Below, one piece after another: positions 53,764 to 61,319 of a stretch of 64,000 nucleotides of DNA. Positions within the stretch are counted from its first letter, which is position 1. Every line of letters starts with the position of its first letter. The translations under genes were made by a program, and so were the position numbers. This DNA comes from Coriobacteriaceae bacterium. GTDB lineage: Bacteria > Actinomycetota > Coriobacteriia > Coriobacteriales > Coriobacteriaceae. The notes beneath the pieces were generated by a model. That model ran no database searches. It worked only from the letters and a program-made list of their open reading frames with translations, and was not told where the DNA came from. The DNA lies in contig CADFMD010000009.1 of NCBI GenBank assembly GCA_902835305.1, positions 1-64,000 of the forward strand, written 5' to 3'.

Positions 53764-54007
53764 GATTATTACTGCGATTGCATTGGTGACGACTGTCGCG
53801 GCTGGTGCCTTTGCTGGCTATAAGATCGCGACAGACGATGAACTTCGAGGTCGTTTGCTTCGTGGAGCGCAAGATATCGTTGATACATCCAAGAAGAAAA
53901 TGGATGTTATGACAGAAGATGTTGCCATGCGCACTGCTCAGGTAACGAAAAATCCTAAGATTAATCAAGGTTGGGTTAGCAACCAATGGGAAAATGTAGG
54001 CTATTAG
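53753..54007 (+). CDS. Small membrane-anchored protein downstream of parB
   Basis: Unrecognised 84-residue protein. One N-terminal hydrophobic segment (IITAIALVTTVAAGAFAGYKIA) is followed by a charged helical part (DDELRGRLLRGAQDIVDTSKKKMDVM), a pattern like YtxH-type proteins. ATG at 53753 follows AAGGAGG by five bases and overlaps the parB end by 11 bases, so it is translated with parB. The run ends at the terminator at 54036. A link to segregation is suggested only by position. Confidence 0.75.
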   Translation: MRNKIITAIALVTTVAAGAFAGYKIATDDELRGRLLRGAQDIVDTSKKKMDVMTEDVAMRTAQVTKNPKINQGWVSNQWENVGY

Positions 54008-54035
54008 GTACCTAACAATTACTTTGCATATTTTG

Positions 54036-54071
54036 AGGGGCCCTTGTCTGATTCATGAGACATGGGCCCCT
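54036..54071 (+). terminator. Terminator of the parAB segment
   Basis: AGGGGCCC/GGGCCCCT plus inner TGTCT/AGACA pairing, followed by TATTTTGTC, 28 bp after the small membrane protein gene. Confidence 0.85.
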
Positions 54072-54132
54072 TATTTTGTCCGTAAAAAATGGGAAAGGTA
54101 GCAGCTGGTCCAAAATTGAGGTCAATAAATGA

Positions 54133-54169
54133 AACGGCCCCGGTTGCATATCCTGCAACCGGGGCCGTT
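54133..54169 (-). terminator. Terminator of rlmN
   Basis: Perfect 16-bp stem AACGGCCCCGGTTGCA with a five-base loop, followed on the minus strand by TTTCATTTATT, 37 bp after the rlmN stop. Confidence 0.88.
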
Positions 54170-54172
54170 CGA

Positions 54173-54188
54173 TGTTTCACATGAAACG
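54173..54188. promoter_or_regulatory. Degenerate parS-like site near rlmN
   Basis: TGTTTCACATGAAACG, two mismatches from the parS consensus, between the rlmN stop and its terminator. Confidence 0.6.
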
Positions 54189-54206
54189 TTTTGGAGTGCG
54201 ACTCCC

Positions 54207-55259
54207 CTATGCGTTCTTCTGAACTTTGAAGCGCTGTTTCAGCTGTCCGCAAGCGGCGTCAATATCGTTACCACGGGAGTTACGAATCGTGGTCTCGATG
54301 CCACGGGACTCAAGACGACGCTGAAGATCCTCAACCTTATGAATCGGCGACGGCTTGAGCGGGCTGCCCTCGATGTCGTTAAGTTGAATCAGGTTAACGT
54401 GGCACAGCGTTCCCTCGCAGAAGTCGCAGAGTGCCTGCATCTCGGGATTCGTATCGTTGACGCCTTCGATCATGGCATACTCATAGGTCGGGCGGCGGCC
54501 AGTCTTCTCGGTGTAGAGCTGAAGCGCTTCGTGAAGGCGAAGCAGCGTGTACTTCTTGACACCGGGCATGAGCTTATTGCGCGTCGACTGGATGGCGGAA
54601 TGCAGGGAAACGGCAAGCGTGAACTGCTCGGGGATATCGGCAAATTTGCGAATACCGGGAATAACGCCGCTGGTAGAGACGGTGAGGTGACGAGCGCCGA
54701 TACCGATGCCATCGGGGTCGTTGAGGATACGCAGTGCCTTGAGAACCTCGTCGTAGTTGGCAAACGGCTCGCCCTGGCCCATGAAGACAACGCTTGTGGC
54801 ACGCTCGCCAAAGTCGTTGGATACATGAAGCACCTGGTCGACGATCTCTTGAGCGGTCAGAGAGCGCTTGAGGCCGTTGAGACCGGTAGCGCAAAAGGCG
54901 CAGCCCATGCCGCAGCCTGCCTGGGTGGAAACGCAGACGGAAAGCTTGTTGCGACGGGGCATGCCGACAGTCTCGACGGAAATGCCATCGTGGTACTCGA
55001 GCAGATACTTGCGCGAGCCATCTTTGGAAACCTGCTTGGTGAGTTCAGTCGGCGTATCAAAGGCAAAAGCCTCTTTAAGCTGCTCACGGAAAGCCTTGGG
55101 AAGATTGGTCATATCGTCAAACGAACAAACGTTCTTCTCAAAGACCCATTCGATGAGCTGCTTCGCGCGGAAGGCGGGCTGGCCAAGTTCGGCCACGAGC
55201 TCGCGAATATCGTTTTGGCTCAAGTCGCGAATGTCCTGAGATTTAGTCCTGGGATTCAT
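54207..55259 (-). CDS. rlmN: Dual-specificity RNA methyltransferase RlmN
   Basis: Radical-SAM enzyme that makes 2-methyladenosine in 23S rRNA (A2503) and some tRNAs. The 350-residue product carries the CxxxCxxC cluster as CGMGCAFC, the VVFMGQGEPFANYDEV region, and a C-terminal cysteine segment; RNSRGNDIDAACGQL holds the conserved methyl-carrying Cys. ATG follows AAAGG by five bases. It is divergent from ddl. Confidence 0.97.
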   Translation of the reverse strand: MNPRTKSQDIRDLSQNDIRELVAELGQPAFRAKQLIEWVFEKNVCSFDDMTNLPKAFREQLKEAFAFDTPTELTKQVSKDGSRKYLLEYHDGISVETVGMPRRNKLSVCVSTQAGCGMGCAFCATGLNGLKRSLTAQEIVDQVLHVSNDFGERATSVVFMGQGEPFANYDEVLKALRILNDPDGIGIGARHLTVSTSGVIPGIRKFADIPEQFTLAVSLHSAIQSTRNKLMPGVKKYTLLRLHEALQLYTEKTGRRPTYEYAMIEGVNDTNPEMQALCDFCEGTLCHVNLIQLNDIEGSPLKPSPIHKVEDLQRRLESRGIETTIRNSRGNDIDAACGQLKQRFKVQKNA

Positions 55260-55344
55260 GGAAGCCTTTCGATTTTGGGGAAACGTAGAGGGTATCGCTA
55301 CAATATGGTATCAGCTGCAGAAATTATAGAGGAGGAGTCTGCCC

Positions 55345-56310
55345 ATGCCGGGTAAAAGCCTAGAGAACATGCACGTAGCGGTCTTGGCGGGCGGTCATTC
55401 CGCCGAGCGCGAGATCTCGCTCGATTCGGGAAAGAACGTTGTGGTGGCACTGAAGGAAGCCGGCTACACCTCGGTGGAGCTGCTTGACACGGCCGCTGAT
55501 GACTTTATGGTAACCATGGCGACCGGCGGATTCGATGTGGCATTTATCGCCATGCACGGCGCCGGCGGTGAGGATGGCGCCATGCAGGGTGCCATGGAGA
55601 CCCTGGGTATCCCCTACACGGCCTCGGGCGTACTTGCCAGCGCCTGCGGTGCCGACAAGGAGGTCTCTAAGCTCCTATACGCCAAGGCGGGCATTCCCAT
55701 TGCCCCCGGCCTTGCGCTCGAGGTGGGCGATGAAGTCGATATCGAGCATATCGTCGAGGTTTGTGGCGAGCGCTGCTTTGTGAAGCCGGCCGTCAACGGT
55801 TCCAGCTATGGCATTTCCCTGGTCCATGAGCCCTCCGAGCTGCCCGCGGCAATCGCCAAGGCGTTTGAGTACGGCGACAAAGTGCTGGTCGAGAAGTGCA
55901 TCGAGGGTACCGAGATCACCGTCGGCGTATACGGCGAAGATGACGTGCGCGCCCTGCCGATTGTCGAGATTCGTAAGCCCGAGGACTGCGAGTTCTACGA
56001 TCTGGACGTGAAGTATGTCGACCCTACGGATATCCATCGCATTCCGGCGCAGATTTCACCCGAGAATTACGCTCGCGCTCAGGAACTTGCCTGTGCCGCT
56101 CACAAGGCCCTCGGTTGCCTGGGTATCTCGCGCAGCGACTTTATTGTGAGCGAGGACGGCCCCGTTATCCTCGAGACCAATACCATTCCCGGCATGACCG
56201 ATACGTCGCTGTATCCGGATGAGATCCGCCACACCGACGACATGACGTTCCCGCAGGTCTGTGACAGCCTGATCCGTATGGGCCTTCGTCGAGCGGGCAT
56301 TGCATGCTAA
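55345..56310 (+). CDS. ddl: D-alanine-D-alanine ligase
   Basis: ATP-grasp ligase making the D-Ala-D-Ala dipeptide of peptidoglycan. The 321-residue protein has VAVLAGGHSAEREISLDSG, HGAGGEDGAMQG, the ATP-grasp core with VKPAVNGSSYGIS, the omega loop FYDLDVKYVDP, and the metal site VILETNTIPGMT. The Lys-Tyr pair in the loop fits D-Ala-D-Ala rather than D-Ala-D-lactate specificity. ATG follows AGGAGGAG. It overlaps the exonuclease-helicase gene by seven bases. Confidence 0.96.
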   Translation: MPGKSLENMHVAVLAGGHSAEREISLDSGKNVVVALKEAGYTSVELLDTAADDFMVTMATGGFDVAFIAMHGAGGEDGAMQGAMETLGIPYTASGVLASACGADKEVSKLLYAKAGIPIAPGLALEVGDEVDIEHIVEVCGERCFVKPAVNGSSYGISLVHEPSELPAAIAKAFEYGDKVLVEKCIEGTEITVGVYGEDDVRALPIVEIRKPEDCEFYDLDVKYVDPTDIHRIPAQISPENYARAQELACAAHKALGCLGISRSDFIVSEDGPVILETNTIPGMTDTSLYPDEIRHTDDMTFPQVCDSLIRMGLRRAGIAC

Positions 56311-59198
56311 TCGAGGACGCGGTTTCGTCAGGAACGCCGCAGTTTGTCATCGACTCCTATGCCACGCTTGCCGACCGCGCCAAAACGCAGTCCTTCGGTC
56401 TTATCGAGGAAGATGTGATTGTCCTCGATACCGAGACCACGGGTCTTTCGGTGCAGGACAATGAGCTGATCGAGATCTCGGCGGCCCGTCTTTCGGGCCG
56501 CGAGATCGTCGACCGCTTCGATACCTTCGTGCATCCCAAGCAGCTGATTCCCGCCGAGATTACCGAGCTCACGAGCATTACAAATGCCGATGTGGCAGAT
56601 GCCCCGTCGGCCGTTGAGGCCGTCGCCGCTCTCGCCGATTTTGTCGGTGGTTGCCCGGTGATCGCACATAACGCCACGTTCGACCGCTCGTTTATCGAGT
56701 CTGTCAAAGGCGGCGTCAACGTGAGCGATATTTGGATCGATTCGTTGGCGCTGTCGCGCATCGCGCTTCCGCGCCTGGCCTCGCACAAGCTGTCTTTTAT
56801 GGCCGATCTGTTTGGCTGCGACTCGGTATCACACCGTGCCAATGCCGACGTCGACGCCCTGTGTGGCGTATGGCGCGTGTTGCTCGTGGCGCTCACCGAC
56901 TTGCCCCAGGGCCTCATGGCGCGCCTAGCCGACATGCATCCGGACGTGCCTTGGTCCTATCGTCCTATCTTCTCATTCTTGGCAGGGCAGAACCCTGGTT
57001 CTATCTTCTCTCTCAGCGCCGCTCGTGCTGACGTTCTCAAGGCCGATCGCGCCGACGATCGGGTGGACGCCGATGAACTGCCGGTTCTCAAGATGCCGAG
57101 TCGTGAGGAGATTGAGGCAGACTATGCGCCAGGTGGCCTAGTCAATCGCATGTATCCCACCTACGAGCCGCGTGATGAGCAGATCGCGATGGCGCTCGAG
57201 GTCCGCGATGCGCTGGTCACGGGCACTCATCGAGTAATTGAGGCAGGCACAGGCGTCGGCAAATCGATGGCCTATCTGGTGCCTTTTGCCGAGGCAGCAC
57301 GCCGTAACAACATCACGGTTGGTATTGCGACCAAATCGAACAATCTTGCCGACCAGCTCATGTACCATGAGCTGCCAAAACTTGCCGAGCAACTGGACGG
57401 TGGTCTGTCATTTTGCGCGCTCAAGGGGTATGACCACTATCCGTGCCTGCGCAAGCTTGAGCGCATGAGCCGCGGCCAGGTCGAGATTACCACCAAGCGC
57501 GATCCGGCGGACACGCTCACGGCGGTCGCGGTCATTATGGCGTACGTCTGCCAATCAGCCGATGGCGACCTCGACTCGCTCGGCATTCGGTGGCGCAGCG
57601 TCAACCGTCCCGACTTTACGACGGCCTCGCGCGAGTGTGCTCGTCGCCTCTGCCCGTTTTTCCCTGATAAATGTTTGGTCCACGGTGCTCGCCGTCGTGC
57701 GGCGCATGCCGATGTGGTGGTCACCAACCATTCCCTGCTGTTCCGCAACGTCGCGGCCGAGGGCAGGATTTTGCCTCCGATTCGTCATTGGGTAATCGAC
57801 GAGGCCCATTCCATCGAGCGCGAGGCGCGCCGTCAGTGGGCGCGCGTGGTGTCGGCGGACGAATCACGCGTCCTGTTCGAGCGCCTGGGTGGCTCGAGCA
57901 CCGGCGCACTAAGCCAGGTTTCCCGTGATTTGGCAACCTCCGAGGGCTCTACGCTCTATCTGGGCCTTACTGCCAAGGCGACGTCGACGGTTGCCCGCGC
58001 GAGCATGGCAATCGCCGACGTGTTCGATGGCGTTCGCGAGCTCGGCCGCCGTGCGCGTGGGGGTTATGACAATGCCAATCTATGGATTGGCCCCGAGCTG
58101 CGCGAATCAGACGACTGGCATGATTTCTTACAGTCGGCCTACACTGGCATCGACGCATTGGAACAAGCTGACAAGAGCGTCGACGCGCTGGTGCAAGCCG
58201 TCGCCGCCGACAAGCCCGAGGTTGTTGTCGACCTGGGTGATATCTCGCGCCGCCTGCACGAGCTGGCCGAGAACCTCAAACTCATCATTGATGGCACCGA
58301 TGAGCACTACGTGTATTCGCTGCAGGTCAATCGCAGACTTCGTGCCGGCGGAGAGTCGATGACCGCAGAGCGCATCGACATTGGCGAGGCTTTGGCAACC
58401 GAGTGGCTACCCGAGGTTCACACGGCTATCTTTGCCTCGGCGACCATGACGGTGTCCAAAAGCTTTGAGCACTTTAACCATGCGGTCGGCCTTGATCGCA
58501 TCGGTGCTTCAACGTCGTCATCGCTGCACTTGGATTCGAGCTACGACTTCGATTCGAACATGGCTGTAGTCGTTGCGGGCGATATCCCCGATCCGCGCGA
58601 TCGTGAGAGCTATCTTACGGCGCTCGAGCGCGTACTGGTCGACGCCCATCTTGCCATGGGCGGATCGGTGCTCACGTTGTTCACCAATCGGCGCGACATG
58701 GAGGACCTATACGCCCGCGTTGAGCCCAAGATGGCCCGTGCGGGTCTGGAGCTCAACTGCCAGCAGCGCAACTCATCTCCTCGTCGCCTGCGCGACCGGT
58801 TTATCAACGAACCGACCTCGTCGCTTTTTGCGCTCAAGGCCTTCTGGGAGGGGTTTGATGCCAGCGGCGAGACGCTGCGCTGCGTCATCATTCCCAAGTT
58901 GCCGTTCTCAAGCCCCACGGACCCGCTCTCGTGCGAGCGCAACCTGCGCGAAGACCGCGCATGGGCGCGCTATTCGCTGCCCGAGGCGGTGCTCGAGGTT
59001 AAGCAGGCCGCGGGGCGTTTGATTCGCTCGTCGACCGATAGCGGTGTGCTGATCTTGGCGGATCCTCGCCTGGTGACGAAGGGCTATGGCAAGAAGTTCT
59101 TAACGTCGCTGCCCACAAGCTCCTACCAGCGCATCGAATCGGCGCAGATCGGGCACTATCTACAGCTGTGGCGTGCACGCCACGAGCGGCGGCGCTAA
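56304..59198 (+). CDS. DinG-like helicase with N-terminal DEDDh exonuclease domain
   Basis: A 964-residue fusion. Residues about 38-200 are a polymerase-epsilon-type 3'-5' exonuclease: DTETTG near 42, HNATFDRSF, and HRANADVDAL. The rest is an XPD/DinG superfamily-2 helicase: Walker A EAGTGVGKS near 315, VIDEAH near 500, and the final ASATMTVSK and QAAGRLIRS motifs. Cysteines near 381, 445, 450 and 457 (CLRKLE, CARRLC, DKC) are placed as in the iron-sulfur cluster of that family. Gram-positive DinG proteins have this fusion; the exonuclease is active there while helicase activity is debated. Its stop overlaps that of the convergent WYL gene by four bases. Confidence 0.93.
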   Translation: MLIEDAVSSGTPQFVIDSYATLADRAKTQSFGLIEEDVIVLDTETTGLSVQDNELIEISAARLSGREIVDRFDTFVHPKQLIPAEITELTSITNADVADAPSAVEAVAALADFVGGCPVIAHNATFDRSFIESVKGGVNVSDIWIDSLALSRIALPRLASHKLSFMADLFGCDSVSHRANADVDALCGVWRVLLVALTDLPQGLMARLADMHPDVPWSYRPIFSFLAGQNPGSIFSLSAARADVLKADRADDRVDADELPVLKMPSREEIEADYAPGGLVNRMYPTYEPRDEQIAMALEVRDALVTGTHRVIEAGTGVGKSMAYLVPFAEAARRNNITVGIATKSNNLADQLMYHELPKLAEQLDGGLSFCALKGYDHYPCLRKLERMSRGQVEITTKRDPADTLTAVAVIMAYVCQSADGDLDSLGIRWRSVNRPDFTTASRECARRLCPFFPDKCLVHGARRRAAHADVVVTNHSLLFRNVAAEGRILPPIRHWVIDEAHSIEREARRQWARVVSADESRVLFERLGGSSTGALSQVSRDLATSEGSTLYLGLTAKATSTVARASMAIADVFDGVRELGRRARGGYDNANLWIGPELRESDDWHDFLQSAYTGIDALEQADKSVDALVQAVAADKPEVVVDLGDISRRLHELAENLKLIIDGTDEHYVYSLQVNRRLRAGGESMTAERIDIGEALATEWLPEVHTAIFASATMTVSKSFEHFNHAVGLDRIGASTSSSLHLDSSYDFDSNMAVVVAGDIPDPRDRESYLTALERVLVDAHLAMGGSVLTLFTNRRDMEDLYARVEPKMARAGLELNCQQRNSSPRRLRDRFINEPTSSLFALKAFWEGFDASGETLRCVIIPKLPFSSPTDPLSCERNLREDRAWARYSLPEAVLEVKQAAGRLIRSSTDSGVLILADPRLVTKGYGKKFLTSLPTSSYQRIESAQIGHYLQLWRARHERRR

Positions 59199-60112
59199 AG
59201 CGGACAGACGAGGGTTTTTGCCATATCGCACAGACGCTTTGACAGAGCGGGGTCATCCAAGATGCGGATGGCTCCGCCCGCTGCGATTATCTGGCTCAGC
59301 AGCCAACGCTCGGAGCCGTAATGTACGGTTGCCGTTGCCATGTCTGTCCCGCTGCGCTCGATTAGGGTGATGCCGGCCCAGTTCAGATGCTCCGCCATAT
59401 CGAATGGCATCAAGAGCTTTGCGCTACGCTGCGTCCGGGCAAGGGAATCGTGGAGGGATGCAACGTCCGGTACGTGAGACACGACGGAGTCTTCCGTCAA
59501 GGCGAGTCCCTCGATTTTATCCATGCGATAGGTGCGCTGCTCATCGACCGCGATGTCCCAGGCAATCAGGTATGTTTGGTCGCCGTTTGCCGTAATGCGC
59601 AAGGGGTCGACCAGACGCTCGCGTGGCCGTGCATCGTCCATCGAGCGATACGAGATGCGGCAGCGAACGCCGTCCTGAATGGCGCAGCTCAGCTGCTGCC
59701 AGTGCGACCCGTGGCTGACGGTGTCAGAGACGCGCTGGTTATAGCCGAGCTCTTCGGGTAGAAGAGCGTGTCGAATTCGAGCCGCCGCCTGGGGCTCGAT
59801 CCCCAACGATTCAAGTTCGTGGTTGAGCACAGCGCCCTCGGCGGCACTCAGACGCAGCGGTAGCACACGCCCAGCGTCACCGGTGAGGACCACGCGCTCG
59901 CCGTGGCATTCGCAGATGATACGCGCACCCGATTCTCGGTCCGCGAGCGTCGAGACGATCTCGAGAATCTCGTCGAGCGACGCCCCCGTGATGTCAAAGC
60001 GACTGCAAATCTCGGTTCGTGTCATGCCGCTCTCGCCGGCGGCGTAGAGGGCCTCCATGATGTCGATGGCGCGCGAGAGCCTCTGCTCGCTGGTGAGTTT
60101 ACGCACGGGCAT
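59195..60112 (-). CDS. WYL-domain regulator (PafC-like)
   Basis: A 305-residue protein with an N-terminal winged helix (about 8-70, with GMTRTEICSRFDITGASLDEIL) and a WYL domain (about 140-220: CAIQDGVRCRISYRSMDDARPRERLVDPLRI in outline, then TYLIAWDIAVDEQRTYRMDKIEGL). WYL domains bind nucleic acid or ligands and, in PafBC, switch on DNA-damage genes in Actinobacteria. The ATG at 60112 overlaps the end of the upstream WYL gene by 14 bases, so the pair is coupled. It converges on the exonuclease-helicase gene. Confidence 0.88.
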   Translation of the reverse strand: MPVRKLTSEQRLSRAIDIMEALYAAGESGMTRTEICSRFDITGASLDEILEIVSTLADRESGARIICECHGERVVLTGDAGRVLPLRLSAAEGAVLNHELESLGIEPQAAARIRHALLPEELGYNQRVSDTVSHGSHWQQLSCAIQDGVRCRISYRSMDDARPRERLVDPLRITANGDQTYLIAWDIAVDEQRTYRMDKIEGLALTEDSVVSHVPDVASLHDSLARTQRSAKLLMPFDMAEHLNWAGITLIERSGTDMATATVHYGSERWLLSQIIAAGGAIRILDDPALSKRLCDMAKTLVCPL

Positions 60113-61121
60113 GCTCGTGCACCGTCCTTTCAATGAGGTGGTTCCACGCCTGCTTGAGCGATTTGGGGGCCATGGGCCTCATGCCGTCCATGGCGTGGGC
60201 CATGCAAAATGAGGCGGCGGCTTCAAGATCGCGCACGTCAACGGTCCAAGTCCATCCCGAATCGGTGTGTGCGAGCTCACCTCGCCCGCGCGTGAGGCCG
60301 TTGATCATATCGATCTGCGTCTGCGGGGCGAACGAGAACGTAGCCGCAACGGGCGGGCGGTCGGCAAAATCGAATTCAAAGAACAGGTAGTCGCTGAGGT
60401 TGAAGTCCGCAGGGATAGCGTAGGCCTTTGAGGGGCGCCAAGCGCGAACGATACGGTCGCAGCGGAATGTCCTGATGTCGTCGGTGGCATTGTCGAGGCC
60501 GCAGAAGTACGCAACGCCCTCGCGCTCGAACATGCCGTAGACGCAGACGGTACGCTCTTTCTGCTCACCGCGTCCGTTCTGATATAAAAATCGCAGCGCG
60601 CATCGCTCGGCAAAGGCGCTCCATACCGCATCGACGGTGGGAGAGCGGCGGATCGGTGCTTCGTCCGCCGTCGTCCTGCCGGTGAGGTAGGCAATCTTGG
60701 AACGAATATCGGCAAGCGGCGCGGCAAAAGTGGATGAGCCGGCCGCTATTGTCTGGTCGATAGCGTTGAGCAGGATATCGGCGTCGTCTGCGGTGATGAG
60801 GCCGCCTGCCGCAAACGTGTGCTCGCGGTCGATTGTCCATGAGCTTTCCTCGGTCTCCTGCGCGCCGGCGGGGCGAACCTCCTTGATTAAGATGCCACGC
60901 TCGAGCAGTTTGTCACGATCGCGCCGAAACTTGCGCTTATCCGAGTCGATGTTGCCCGAGCCATATCCCAGGTCAGAATCCAAGACGATCTGCTCGGTCG
61001 TCAGCGGTTCGGGGGAACTGTTGAGCACAAAGAAAAGATTGAGGATGCGCTGGGCCGTTTTATCGAAACTGGGCTCCGAATTCCCCTTTTTAATTGTCGC
61101 GGTCGCGTTGCTTGCCGTCAT
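60099..61121 (-). CDS. WYL-domain regulator (PafB-like)
   Basis: A 340-residue protein with an N-terminal winged helix (AQRILNLFFVLNSSPEPLTTEQIV and the following KFRRDRDKLLERGI) and a central WYL domain (AVWSAFAERCALRFLYQNGRGEQKERTVCVYGMF in outline, then AYFCGLDNATDDIRTFRCDRIVRAW). It leads the two-gene operon. The pair layout, with overlapping genes of about 300-340 residues each, matches PafB-PafC of Actinobacteria. ATG at 61121 follows GAGGACTCT. Confidence 0.88.
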   Translation of the reverse strand: MTASNATATIKKGNSEPSFDKTAQRILNLFFVLNSSPEPLTTEQIVLDSDLGYGSGNIDSDKRKFRRDRDKLLERGILIKEVRPAGAQETEESSWTIDREHTFAAGGLITADDADILLNAIDQTIAAGSSTFAAPLADIRSKIAYLTGRTTADEAPIRRSPTVDAVWSAFAERCALRFLYQNGRGEQKERTVCVYGMFEREGVAYFCGLDNATDDIRTFRCDRIVRAWRPSKAYAIPADFNLSDYLFFEFDFADRPPVAATFSFAPQTQIDMINGLTRGRGELAHTDSGWTWTVDVRDLEAAASFCMAHAMDGMRPMAPKSLKQAWNHLIERTVHEHARA

Positions 61122-61319
61122 AGAGTCCTCGCATGAGAAGGTGGTTTGCTGCCATGATTTTAGTCCGATATGGAGATTAGGCTATATCCTTGTCCGCTCG
61201 GGGCGTTAAGATGGCCCGAATTCGGTCGTTTGCGCTCGCTCGGGGTATACTTTCGACTATATACGGTTCTAATGTGCATGCATTGGGCCTATTTGTCGGA
61301 TTATGGATGTGGAGCGCAC

